Notes under the pieces: generated by a model
Database searches by the model: none
Told to the model about the DNA's origin: nothing
The model's input: only the letters and a program-made list of their open reading frames with translations
Translations under genes and position numbers: made by a program
Part shown: positions 44,801 to 52,554 of the stretch, piece after piece
Numbering within the stretch: the stretch's first letter is position 1
Layout: every line of letters starts with the position of its first letter
Assembly: GCA_017936765.1 (NCBI GenBank)
Contig: JAGBEX010000014.1
Location: 310,001-374,000, forward strand
Direction: 5' to 3'
Length of the DNA: 64,000 bases
From: Clostridia bacterium
Lineage (GTDB): Bacteria; Bacillota; Clostridia; Christensenellales; Aristaeellaceae

Positions 44801-45234
44801 TGCTGCTTTTCCAGCGCGTGCAGCGTCACATCACGGTAAATGCCCGCGCCGGAGTACCAGCGGCTGTTGGGACTCTGGTGGCGGATATGCACCGCCACTT
44901 CGTTATCGCCTTCATGCAAATGCCCCGTCAGCTCCGCATCAAAGGCCGTGTAGCCATAGCGATGGGTGCAAACCACCTGGCCATTCACCAGCACATCGCA
45001 GTCCATGTACACGCCATCAAACCGCAGCAGCCACACCTTGTCCAGCTCGTCAGCTGCCACCTTCAGCGTCCGCCGGTACCAGCCATCCGCATTCTCATAC
45101 AGATCCTGATGATTGCTGATCAGAAAATCGTGGGGCAGCGAGACCTCCTGCCACGCCGCCTGCTGCGCCTGTGCATAGGTGCTACCGTTGGGCAGCTTGA
45201 CAAAGCTCCAGCCATCGTTGAATAAACGCTGCAT
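41890..45234 (-). CDS. glycoside hydrolase family 2 (beta-galactosidase-like), large
   Basis: A 1114-residue GH2 enzyme. Domains in order: sugar-binding N-terminal (to about 180), immunoglobulin-like, TIM barrel with LRTSHNPPARQMMDLCDELGILV and the acid/base in MWSIGNEI, nucleophile in YGSETASALSSRG, then a DUF4982-like domain, another beta domain and a long C-terminal region ending FDFYGFQFSK. No signal peptide. Start ATG 45234 is eight bases after GGAGG; an ATG at 45255 lies before the RBS. Specificity (galactoside, glucuronide or other) cannot be told from the sequence. Confidence 0.93.
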   Translation of the reverse strand: MQRLFNDGWSFVKLPNGSTYAQAQQAAWQEVSLPHDFLISNHQDLYENADGWYRRTLKVAADELDKVWLLRFDGVYMDCDVLVNGQVVCTHRYGYTAFDAELTGHLHEGDNEVAVHIRHQSPNSRWYSGAGIYRDVTLHALEKQHMPLDGVYVSTTCEGECWTMRVQTEVLGEGEAQPVHHLYTPDGALVAEASGRDVEMKVEAPLLWSCKAPNCYQLETWLGEQTIRQNVGFKSLRYDANEGLFLNGEHIKLHGVCLHHDLGALGSAFHVKAARRQLKAMLAMGVNSLRTSHNPPARQMMDLCDELGILVVDEAFDMWERPKTTYDYARFFKDNVESDVASWVRRDRNHPSLLMWSIGNEILDTHVDEHGQEITAMLHRLVRRHDPLHNAKVTIGSNFMPWEGAQKCAELVEAVGYNYGEKYYAPHHKVHPNWLIYGSETASALSSRGIYRFPASASILSDEDQQCSSLGNSTTSWGTKDMRRCAVEDLNTPYSLGQYLWTGIDYIGEPTPYHTRNSYFGMMDTAVFPKEYWYLYRALWTDEPMAHIGVHWDWNPGQLIDVAVMTTGAECELLLNGEPLGRKAVDRRSVEHCLPMWQVPFQPGELCARAYDAQGKLIAEDKRYTSGDSARIVLEAEDDHLLADGEDMTFVTISMVDKDGHPVENAVDRVHVKVTGGVLLGLDNGDSTDLQEGYKTNTRRLFSGKLLAMVGAPDQSCVVRVAVSSPEKEPTVLEIPALQTDRRSGAAKHRPYVDADMPMERPVRKIELIPMGSKELNLECRSVTFAVKTLPDDADKQPISYRVTTDKGIESPCAVIDSGDGYVTVQTMGDGDIYLRATCNNGYPHPRVISQQEISISGLGKPNLDPYGFVSAGLYTLSDGEITPGNEQGVAFCRDGYSMVGFQQVDFGDIGSDEITLPIFALDSNRYELTLWLGDPRQDGEKLAVLPYQKPSRWNVYQPETYKLPRRLTGVQTLCFSMELKVHLKGFSFTRQSRAWLPLTSLEADTVYGDSFLRTEAGVMGIGNNVSLLYGQMDFGEADHAMLMLDGATPLAANPVTVRFEREDGETLTTLAQFKGTGRSQQQFEMDVLSGVCTVSFVFLPGSQFDFYGFQFSK

Positions 45235-45257
45235 ATTTTCAGCCTCCGTTATCATCT

Positions 45258-45291
45258 GCCAAAATGAATCCGGCGAAGAGACCCTCGCCGG
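45258..45291 (-). terminator. weak terminator between GLUG-like gene and GH2 gene
   Basis: CCGGCGA (45270-45276) and TCGCCGG (45285-45291) form a 7-bp stem; on the minus strand the following ATTCATTTT is only moderately T-rich, so read-through into GH2 is possible. Confidence 0.5.
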
Positions 45292-45297
45292 TTATAT

Positions 45298-46254
45298 TCA
45301 CTCCCAGCCCTCCGGGAGCAGAACGCGATCGTATTTCTTGATTTCGTTACGCACAAAGGCGCTGTCGTCGTTGTTGCTCATTTTCACGTATTTGTTCAGC
45401 CGCTCGCCCACAATGCCCTTGCAGTACGCACGTCTTTCGGAGTTCTTTTCAAAAAAGGTGATCATGCCGGAAACCGTGCAATCGTCAATGTGGGTAATAG
45501 CATTGCTGTTGGTGCGCTTCTCGTGCTGGCGGTGCATACCGATCAGCCCGCCGCAATGCGCAAAGCCGGTCACCGAGGCATAGCCATCGATCTGCACATT
45601 TACATTGATGCAGTTCATAAAGCCGTTGGCCACAGCACCGCCAAGATACTGCTCGCAGCGCTTCTTGGGGTTGGTGTCCACAAAGATCAACGTCACATCC
45701 GCATCGCTGTCGATGATAGAACCGGTGCCGTAGCCCACCATGCCGCTGACGCCCACCATTTTCCCGCTGCTGGCCAGGTATGCCGAGCCGGAAACGCTGA
45801 TGTTCTCAAACGTGGAATGAGTGGACACCGCCGCCACAATGCCTGCAAAGGCGTGATCCTCGCTCTCGCCCTTCAGCTCTGCATTCACAAAGCTGACATT
45901 GCGGACGGTCGCATTCTCCGTCAGAGAGAAGAACCCCATCAGGTTCGTGTGATACTTGTAGCCGTTGCCGTCCATCGTCCGGGCTGTTTCAGGATCAAAG
46001 GCCGTCACCCGCAGATTGCTGATGGAATGCCCATTGCCCTCCAGCGTGCCAGAAAAGCGGATGGGCTGCCAGTCGATGCCTGCCAGGTCGATATCATTGT
46101 CCAGCACATAGCTACCGTTTGGATCCTCTGCCATGGCCAGCAGACCCTGTGCATCGCTGATGTGAATAACCTCATCCTCGCCCAGCGCCGTACCGGCTAC
46201 CAACAGCATCACCAGCAGCAACACGCCTACAACGATCTTCTTCACATGGCGCAC
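45298..46254 (-). CDS. secreted GLUG-like repeat protein
   Basis: A 318-residue protein with a clear signal peptide (VKKIVVGVLLLVMLLVAGTALG, cleavage near residue 25). It then has IHISDAQGLLAMAEDPNGSYVLDNDIDLAGIDWQPI and GTLEGNGHSISNL, the classic start of GLUG-domain/right-handed beta-helix surface proteins, and several parallel-strand repeats (FENISVSGSAYL, GSIIDSDADVTL, CINVNVQIDGYASV). GLUG proteins are often adhesins or parts of IgA-protease-like exoproteins. No anchoring motif is seen, so it may be free or held by others of the operon. Confidence 0.75.
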   Translation of the reverse strand: MRHVKKIVVGVLLLVMLLVAGTALGEDEVIHISDAQGLLAMAEDPNGSYVLDNDIDLAGIDWQPIRFSGTLEGNGHSISNLRVTAFDPETARTMDGNGYKYHTNLMGFFSLTENATVRNVSFVNAELKGESEDHAFAGIVAAVSTHSTFENISVSGSAYLASSGKMVGVSGMVGYGTGSIIDSDADVTLIFVDTNPKKRCEQYLGGAVANGFMNCINVNVQIDGYASVTGFAHCGGLIGMHRQHEKRTNSNAITHIDDCTVSGMITFFEKNSERRAYCKGIVGERLNKYVKMSNNDDSAFVRNEIKKYDRVLLPEGWE

Positions 46255-46269
46255 CTCGCTTTTCGCAGC

Positions 46270-47499
46270 TTAGTCAATGTTCTCCAGGAAGTCGTTCTTC
46301 TCCACGTCTGCACCGACCCTGGAAGCATACAGGCCGAACTCCGTATTCTCGTAGTACCCGCCGACTTCTTCCACCGACAGCGGCACCCGGCGGTCGCCAA
46401 TGCCGAAGGTCAGCTCCGTTTGGGACAGATGATGATTCTTAAAGGCCGCTGCAGCCGCCTCCATACCCGTCAGGCCACCCTGGCTTTCCAGCGGTTCATC
46501 CCAGGCAAAGTGCAGGCGCACATCCTCATCGCCATAGCGGTGGATATAGAGCTTCTTCACTTCCCAGGTGCCGTATGCTTCTGCCGAATCCGGGAAGCTC
46601 TCCGGATCGACTGCATAATCGTAGCACAGGATGCTGGCGTCCGCCACCATGCGATGCTGCCCGTGGCCGTATTCGCCCTTGATGTCCTGGGTCAGCACCA
46701 CCTCGGGCTGATACTTGCGGAACAGCTCTGTCACCCATTGATGCACCTTTTTCTTGCCGGTGCTGTAGCTGTTGCCAGCCGCCTCCTTGTAGGCTTCCTT
46801 CAGGGATCGGGCATACTTATCCGGGAAGGAACCAAACACCGGGTAATTCCTCACCCCCAGGCTCCACAACCCGTTCAGCGCCTCGCTGCGGCGGGTCTTG
46901 TCGCAATAGGTCAGGTAGGCGATCACCATGCGCTTGTCTCGCTCCACCGCGTAGGTAGGAATCGTACCAGCAAAGAAGATCAAATCATCATCGGGATGCG
47001 CCACCAGCAGAAGGATGTCCGCTTTATCCTCGGTGTCCTCCCAGCGCTGCACCCAGTCCGGCACCTCGCCTTCGCCAAAGATGAACAGCTCGTTCAAAAC
47101 AAGCCGATGCTTGGACTTCTGCGTGGAATAGATGCGGATTTCCGTTTCCCCATCCAGCTCAAAAAACGCATGATGGAAGCGGGTGTCGCCCTCAGCAAAG
47201 GTGACCCACTCCTTGCCCTCCATGCGCTGAAGCTGATAGCTGGTCGGCATCTCGCGGAAGCAGATATACAGGCTGTGCATGGGTTCATCGGACTTGATGA
47301 CCAGATACGGATTCTTTCTTTCGCCGCTCTGCCAATAGGTGTCGTACTTCTTGTTGGTCAGGTTGGTAAACTTACGGGCATAGGAATCGCTCTTGAAGGA
47401 GCATTCCGCAGAAATGTCCGCCGCTTCCTCCGCGCAGGCCATGGAAACCAGCAGCAAAAGCAGCATCACAACCAGCAACAAATAACGCTTGCATTTCAT
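46270..47499 (-). CDS. exported PIG-L/LmbE family deacetylase
   Basis: A 409-residue protein with a signal peptide (about 1-23, LLLVVMLLLLLVSMACA), a beta-rich N-terminal domain (to about 150) and a PIG-L domain. The zinc motif is AHPDDD (167-172) and the second motif GEYGHGQHR (His 279 and His 282). PIG-L enzymes remove acetyl groups from N-acetylglucosamine-containing molecules. Being exported, it would act on the envelope or on an outside glycan. SMACA near the signal end could be read as a lipobox-like AC, but the residues before Cys (S-M-A) fit only partly. Confidence 0.85.
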   Translation of the reverse strand: MKCKRYLLLVVMLLLLLVSMACAEEAADISAECSFKSDSYARKFTNLTNKKYDTYWQSGERKNPYLVIKSDEPMHSLYICFREMPTSYQLQRMEGKEWVTFAEGDTRFHHAFFELDGETEIRIYSTQKSKHRLVLNELFIFGEGEVPDWVQRWEDTEDKADILLLVAHPDDDLIFFAGTIPTYAVERDKRMVIAYLTYCDKTRRSEALNGLWSLGVRNYPVFGSFPDKYARSLKEAYKEAAGNSYSTGKKKVHQWVTELFRKYQPEVVLTQDIKGEYGHGQHRMVADASILCYDYAVDPESFPDSAEAYGTWEVKKLYIHRYGDEDVRLHFAWDEPLESQGGLTGMEAAAAAFKNHHLSQTELTFGIGDRRVPLSVEEVGGYYENTEFGLYASRVGADVEKNDFLENID

Positions 47500-47536
47500 G
47501 AATCAGGATGTCTCTCCCATCAAATGTCGTAACAGA

Positions 47537-48499
47537 TCACTTTTCAGCATTCCACCGTTTCGCAGCCACCAAACCGCAAGCGCCCACCACCAGCAGCACG
47601 GCGGTCATAAAGGTGTAGCACACGGTGTGGGACAGGTCGAAGAGCTTGCCGTCAATGGCAAACTCGGTGGCAACCAGCAGGCCAATGCACACCAGCGTGA
47701 TGGCCAGCGGCGCCCAGCGGCTCAGCAGAGAATACTTGCCCTTGGTGCTGATGATCCAGTACACCAGTACACCCACCAGCACAATGGCGTACAGCAGCTG
47801 CTCCACATGGACAAACAGCCACAGCATACCGCGCTTGCGCATACTTTCGCACAGCACCTGGGGCAAGGCCAGGAAGAACATGGTCAGCGTGAAGCTCAAG
47901 CCGGCGCGGCCACGGCTCCGCAGGCCGAAGAAGGCCACGGACGCCCACACCAGCGCAAAAGCTGCCGACAGGGCGAAGATCGCCCAGCCCCAATAGCTGT
48001 AGCCGCCATCCACCTTGATCTCCAGCGCAAAGGGGAAGAAGGCCAGGGGGCTGCCCTCCGGCAGGCTGGTGCCGGTACCATAGGAACCAAAGGCACCCTC
48101 GCCCAGGCGGAACAGCGCCACCAGCAGCGCAGCAAAGGGTGCAAAGGCATCCATGCCCAGCACCACGTTGCCCTTTCGGGTGATACGGTTAGCCAGCAGC
48201 ACGCCCAGGCATACGCCCACAGCGCCGCCAAAGAAGCACATCGTGTCAATATCCAGCCACAAAAGCTGCTCCAGAGCAGCAAGTCCATCGTACTCAAAGT
48301 CCAGCTCCTGCATCAGCAGCGCATAGGACACTCTGGCCAGCACAACACCAAAGACCGCGGAAAACACCATGGCCAGCAGCGCCGTAAGCCATGCCTTTTG
48401 GCGAAGGGCAGGGATCCTCTGGGCAGCGGCACAGCGCCAGCCGTACAGGGCAAAGATCGCAATCGATCCCGCCAGCATCGCAACAGAATAGATGCTCAT
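47537..48499 (-). CDS. divergent Lgt-like (prolipoprotein diacylglyceryl transferase family) membrane protein
   Basis: A 320-residue membrane protein with about eight helices. The centre CFFGGAVGVCLGVLLANR, LGMDAFAPFAALLVALFRLGEGAFGSYG, and the later VLCESMRKRGMLWLFVHVEQLL line up with Lgt (HGGLIG, DLIAP, GRIGNF, E.MRTD). R131 and the E218/R221 pair are kept. The His of the HGG motif is Phe (FFGG, 89-92) and GRxGN reads FRLGE. It may be inactive or act on another acceptor. It is followed 38 bases later by the PIG-L gene. Fold assignment is from pattern, not search. Confidence 0.7.
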   Translation of the reverse strand: MSIYSVAMLAGSIAIFALYGWRCAAAQRIPALRQKAWLTALLAMVFSAVFGVVLARVSYALLMQELDFEYDGLAALEQLLWLDIDTMCFFGGAVGVCLGVLLANRITRKGNVVLGMDAFAPFAALLVALFRLGEGAFGSYGTGTSLPEGSPLAFFPFALEIKVDGGYSYWGWAIFALSAAFALVWASVAFFGLRSRGRAGLSFTLTMFFLALPQVLCESMRKRGMLWLFVHVEQLLYAIVLVGVLVYWIISTKGKYSLLSRWAPLAITLVCIGLLVATEFAIDGKLFDLSHTVCYTFMTAVLLVVGACGLVAAKRWNAEK

Positions 48500-48502
48500 G
48501 CC

Positions 48503-49453
48503 TTATTCCTCCCCGTTCCAGGCGGAAGCAAAATAAACAATGTCAGGAATGCTGCGGAAGTTGACCTTCTTCTGCTCGTTGATCCGCTTGTTGTTGAAGA
48601 ACAGCGTGGTGGACAGGCCGCCGTCCAGGTTGTAGGCGATCTTCGCGCCCTCGGCCTGGCACAGCTTGGCAAAGTCCTTCAGGCGGATGCCCAGGGTATA
48701 GTCCTGCTCCATGGTGGTCAGGATGATCTTGTAGTGCAGGCGATCCACCTGGCACAGGGCAAGGCGGGCATAATACTTGTCGGGCTTCAGGAAGGTGAAG
48801 TTGGGCAGCTTCTTCGGCACCTCGCCATTTTCCACCAGGATGGGGCCAAAGTAGAAGGCGTTGGTCACCTTCTTGCCGTCCACCGTATCGGACAGGGAAC
48901 CCTTTTCAGGCAGGTGGTACACGTGGAAGTCGCCATCCTCGTCGATGAGCAGCGCATCGCGGTTGCCCTTCAGCTTGTCGCGCACCAGCGTGCCCTGACG
49001 GATGGCAAAGCCTTCCTTGTGGCGGGCAAAGTAGTCGCCATTGATGGCCACCACGGCATTCACACGGTTGGCAATGTCGCTCACAGGCAGCGTGGTCTCG
49101 GTGCTGAAGGACTCGGCAGCAGCCGTGCGCAGCTGGGAGGCGTCGCCGATCTTGATATCGGCCACCCAGTAGCCCATGTTGCGACCCTTATAGCCCTCGA
49201 TATACTCCTTGGTCTCGTTGTAGGTGATGCTCACCTGAATGGTGGGATCCTGGTAGAAGAAATCCCCGTCGTATCCATCGGCCATAGGTGCAAAGCCGCC
49301 GGAAAAGTCGATGGGCAGCGGGCGGGACACCAGCTCAGCCAGCTCCACGCGCACCTCTTCAAGGATCAGATCGCCCTGATCGGCATTCTCGCCCACAGCG
49401 ATGCAGGGGAACACCAGCATCAGGGCAAGCAAACAGCAAAGGATGGATCTCAT
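48503..49453 (-). CDS. phosphodiester glycosidase (NAGPA) domain protein, exported
   Basis: A 316-residue protein with a signal peptide (about 1-21, LLALMLVFPCIAVG). The NAGPA domain shows NAVVAINGDYFARHKEGFAI, the GPILVENG segment and AYNLDGGLSTTLFFNN; the usual GGG.STTL reads GGLSTTL. The human relative removes GlcNAc from phosphodiesters; bacterial members act on exopolysaccharide or teichoic-type polymers. ATG 49453 follows GAGGAGG. It heads the four-gene run; the Lgt-like gene starts three bases later. Confidence 0.88.
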   Translation of the reverse strand: MRSILCCLLALMLVFPCIAVGENADQGDLILEEVRVELAELVSRPLPIDFSGGFAPMADGYDGDFFYQDPTIQVSITYNETKEYIEGYKGRNMGYWVADIKIGDASQLRTAAAESFSTETTLPVSDIANRVNAVVAINGDYFARHKEGFAIRQGTLVRDKLKGNRDALLIDEDGDFHVYHLPEKGSLSDTVDGKKVTNAFYFGPILVENGEVPKKLPNFTFLKPDKYYARLALCQVDRLHYKIILTTMEQDYTLGIRLKDFAKLCQAEGAKIAYNLDGGLSTTLFFNNKRINEQKKVNFRSIPDIVYFASAWNGEE

Positions 49454-49625
49454 TATGGAATAACCTCCTCCTATGTATTCACCAGACAAATCCGGCAACA
49501 GGAATTCAGCGTCAATGCAGCAGGCAACAATACCTTGCTTTAACCAAATAAGTATACCACAACATAGGGGATCATTGCTACACAATTTGCCCCGTTTCTG
49601 AAATTTTCCATCCGTAAATTGCAAG

Positions 49626-49687
49626 CAAAACAGACCTTTGGTCGGTTCGTCCGCTTTAGAAACAGACGTGCGGTCTGGTCTGTTTTG
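49626..49687. promoter_or_regulatory. stacked palindromes in the divergent promoter region
   Basis: Between the NAGPA operon and the beta-CASP gene there are an 11-bp perfect inverted repeat (49626-49636 with 49677-49687), an inner CAGAC-N5-GTCTG palindrome (49663-49677) and GACC-TTT-GGTC (49633-49643). Motif and symmetry resemble TetR-family operators. The rest of the 315-base gap (49454-49768) holds this and the promoter below. Confidence 0.5.
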
Positions 49688-49703
49688 TGCAGACTAACTT
49701 TGT

Positions 49704-49733
49704 TTGACAAACATGGCCTATGCAATGTACAAT
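49704..49733 (+). promoter_or_regulatory. sigma-A type promoter of the beta-CASP gene
   Basis: TTGACA (49704-49709) and TACAAT (49728-49733) with an 18-base spacer, directly beside the palindromes. Confidence 0.7.
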
Positions 49734-49768
49734 ATTGACCAGACAGACAACCGGAGGAGGATGAATCT

Positions 49769-51394
49769 ATGAAGCTGATTTTCCTTGGTGCCAACCATGA
49801 AGTGACCGGCAGCCGCACCCTGCTGGAGTGGCAGACCGGCCGCTATGCCATGATCGACTGCGGCATGGAGCAGGGCGAGAATATTTATGAAAACGCCGAG
49901 ATGCCCATCCCCGCCAGCCAGGTGGAATATGTGTTTGTGACCCATGCTCACATCGATCACACGGGTCTGCTTCCCCTGCTGTACCGCCAGGGCTTCCGCG
50001 GCACGGTGTATACCACCAAGGAGACCGCCAACCTCTGCGCCATCATGCTGGCCGACAGCGCCCACATTCAGATGTCCGAGGCGGAATACAAATCCCGCAA
50101 GGCGCAGCGTGCAGGCCTGCCCCCGGTGGAGCCGGACTATGACCTGGAGGACGTGAACGCCCTGTTGAAGCTCTTCCGTCCCTGCGACTACAGGCAGCCC
50201 ATCCGCGTGGATGAGGGTCTCACCGTCCGCTTTACCGATATTGGCCACCTCCTGGGCAGCGCCGCCATCGAGCTTTGGTGTACCGAGGGCGATGTGACCA
50301 AGAAGGTTGTCTTCTCCGGCGACGTGGGCAACTATAACCAGCCCATCCTCAACGATCCGCAGACGGTGGAGGGCGCCGATTATCTTGTGGTGGAATCCAC
50401 CTACGGCAACCGCCTCCACGAAAAGCGGCAGGATCCCCTGCCCATGCTCACCAGCGTGATCCAGCGCACCCTGGATCGTGGCGGCAATGTGATCATCCCC
50501 TCCTTCGCCGTGGGACGCACTCAGGAGCTGCTCTACTTCATCCGTGAGATCAAGCAGCGCGGCCTGGTAAAGGGACATGACGGTTTCCCGGTTTATGTGG
50601 ACAGCCCCCTGGCCAACGAGGCCACCGCTGTGTTCCTGCAATGCGATACCGCCTGCCTGGATCCCGATGCCCGCGCCGTGATGGCCGAGGGCGTGAACCC
50701 CATTGCCTTCGACGGTCTGGAATGCTCTGTCACCGCCGATGAATCCAAGGCGTTGAATGTAAACAAGACCCCCAAGGTGATCATTTCCGCCAGCGGTATG
50801 TGCGATGCCGGCCGCATCCGTCATCACCTGAAGTACAACCTCTGGCGGCCTGAATGCACCATTCTTTTCGTGGGCTACCAGTCCAACGGAACCCTTGGCC
50901 GCGCCATTTACGAGGGTGCCAAGACCGTGAAGCTCTTCGGTGACGAGATCGCCGTGGAGGCCGAGGTGGCGCTGCTGGCCGGTGTCAGCGGCCATGCCGA
51001 CCGGGACGGCATCATCAACTGGGTCAGCCGCTTTGAGCAGACCCCCGCCCACATTTTCGTCAACCATGGCGAAGACGATGCCTGCATGGCGCTGGTGCAG
51101 TCTCTCACGGAGAAGTTCGGCGTCACGGTGGAATCCCCCTACAGCGGCTCGGAATACGACCTGCTGAAGGACAAGTGGATCATTGAGGCCGCGCCCATCC
51201 GCTACAAGCGCGAAAAGAAGCAGCAGCCCAAGCAGACCAGCAAGAAGGCTGGCGAAAATAAGGCCTACGACAGCCTGATGGACGCTGCCCGCCGCCTGCT
51301 GGAGGCCGCCCAGCGCTACAAGGACATGGATCCCCGGGAGATGCAGAGCATCACCGACAAGCTGAACCACATGATCAGCGAAATGAAGAACTGA
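49769..51394 (+). CDS. MBL-fold beta-CASP ribonuclease (YSH1/CPSF-like)
   Basis: A 541-residue MBL/beta-CASP protein. The metal motif is H59-A-H61-I-D63-H64; FSGDVGNYNQPIL supplies the next ligand, VVESTYGNRLH follows, and the beta-CASP part contains IIPSFAVGRTQELL, VYVDSPLA, IISASGMCDAGRIRHHLK and VSGHADRDGI. The group includes archaeal/bacterial CPSF-type RNases. A Lys/Gln-rich linker and helical tail (about 480-541) are added. ATG follows CGGAGGAGG. It faces away from the export module. Confidence 0.93.
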   Translation: MKLIFLGANHEVTGSRTLLEWQTGRYAMIDCGMEQGENIYENAEMPIPASQVEYVFVTHAHIDHTGLLPLLYRQGFRGTVYTTKETANLCAIMLADSAHIQMSEAEYKSRKAQRAGLPPVEPDYDLEDVNALLKLFRPCDYRQPIRVDEGLTVRFTDIGHLLGSAAIELWCTEGDVTKKVVFSGDVGNYNQPILNDPQTVEGADYLVVESTYGNRLHEKRQDPLPMLTSVIQRTLDRGGNVIIPSFAVGRTQELLYFIREIKQRGLVKGHDGFPVYVDSPLANEATAVFLQCDTACLDPDARAVMAEGVNPIAFDGLECSVTADESKALNVNKTPKVIISASGMCDAGRIRHHLKYNLWRPECTILFVGYQSNGTLGRAIYEGAKTVKLFGDEIAVEAEVALLAGVSGHADRDGIINWVSRFEQTPAHIFVNHGEDDACMALVQSLTEKFGVTVESPYSGSEYDLLKDKWIIEAAPIRYKREKKQQPKQTSKKAGENKAYDSLMDAARRLLEAAQRYKDMDPREMQSITDKLNHMISEMKN

Positions 51395-51402
51395 TAAGCA
51401 AA

Positions 51403-51429
51403 GCCGGGAGAACAACTTCTCCCGGCTTT
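51403..51429. terminator. bidirectional rho-independent terminator
   Basis: Perfect 10-bp stem (51403-51412 with 51417-51426), CAAC loop, TTT on the plus side and TTTGCTT on the minus side; it ends both the beta-CASP and P1 peptidase genes. Confidence 0.85.
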
Positions 51430-51433
51430 CACT

Positions 51434-52465
51434 TTATCCTTGCTGATCCAGATATTCCCGCAGCGACGGCACCCTTTCGCCATTCAGCTTCACATCCGCT
51501 TCCGCATGGAGCATGGATTGAAGAATGGCTTCCTCCGTGGCCTCGCCCACGGCGCGGAAGGGCAGGTTCATGCTGTCCTCGTCCAGGGTGCGGATCGTGG
51601 CGAAATGCCCCTTTCGCTCCCTGGGTGCCGTGGTGAATCCCACCGCGATCTCCCCGCTGCCATGGCCGATGTACGACCCCAGCCGCGCCATGCCCACGCT
51701 GCACCGCCGCAGCACCCGCTTCAGCTGCCTGCAGCTCAGGGGCAGGTCGGTGGCAACGATGATGATGATCGACCCCTTGTCGCACTCCGCCAGTCCCTCC
51801 GGCAGGGTAGCTGCCCGGAAATCTGCCGATGCGCCGTAGTTGCTCTGCACCAGCACGCCCATGGCGAAGGTCTCCCCGTCCAGCTCGATCAACCGGGAGG
51901 CCGAACCAATGCCGCCCTTCATGCCATAGCACACGGTACCGCGACCTGCGCCTACAGCCCCCTGGGCAAAATCCACGTCAGCGGATGCAATGGCCTCCCG
52001 CACCGCCGTTTCATCCACCGGACGCTGGGCAATATCGCTGATGCCGCTGTCGTTGCACTCGCACACCACAGGATTCACCGTGGTCAGCTTCATCCCGTCT
52101 TTTGCACAGACATCGATCATATAACTCACCAGAGCGTCATGCACCTTGCCCACATTCAGCGTGTTGGTCAGGGCAATGGGCGTCTCCAGCGTACCCAGCT
52201 CATCCACCTGCACCAGCCCCTGGCTTTTGCCAAAGCCATTGAACACGCAGCTGGCTGCGGTGAGCTTGTGGGCATAGGGATTCTCACAGGGCGGCAGCAC
52301 CACCGTAACGCCGGTATGGCAGTCCCCCCGATCGATGGTGGTGTGTCCCACCCGAACGCCGGGAACGTCGGTGATCAGGTTCCGCTGCCCGTGGGGCATA
52401 CGGCCAATGGCAAGCTTCATGTGCATCAACTCCCTGTTTTGCATGATTGTTCCTTTCGGCGCCAT
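51434..52465 (-). CDS. P1 family aminopeptidase (DmpA-like)
   Basis: A 343-residue self-cleaving-type peptidase of family P1 (S58). NLITDVPGVRVGHTTI, TALTNTLNVGKV-like ALTNTLNVGKVHDA, GAVGAGRGTVCYGMKGGIGSASR and the nucleophile Ser in YIGHGSGEIAVGFTTA are all present. Members release D-amino acids, beta-Ala or L-amino acids from peptides. ATG 52465 follows AAAGGAGGG by about ten bases; ATG 52444 (with GAAAGGA) is a second choice. It diverges from the PuuD-like gene with about 90 bases between. Confidence 0.92.
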   Translation of the reverse strand: MAPKGTIMQNRELMHMKLAIGRMPHGQRNLITDVPGVRVGHTTIDRGDCHTGVTVVLPPCENPYAHKLTAASCVFNGFGKSQGLVQVDELGTLETPIALTNTLNVGKVHDALVSYMIDVCAKDGMKLTTVNPVVCECNDSGISDIAQRPVDETAVREAIASADVDFAQGAVGAGRGTVCYGMKGGIGSASRLIELDGETFAMGVLVQSNYGASADFRAATLPEGLAECDKGSIIIIVATDLPLSCRQLKRVLRRCSVGMARLGSYIGHGSGEIAVGFTTAPRERKGHFATIRTLDEDSMNLPFRAVGEATEEAILQSMLHAEADVKLNGERVPSLREYLDQQG

Positions 52466-52554
52466 TCACCGCTTTCCCTCCTTTGGCAGGAAAAGCCTGC
52501 TCCATGTCAAATACTATACAGGGTTCAATTTCATTTGGAAAGGGAGTCTTCGCC

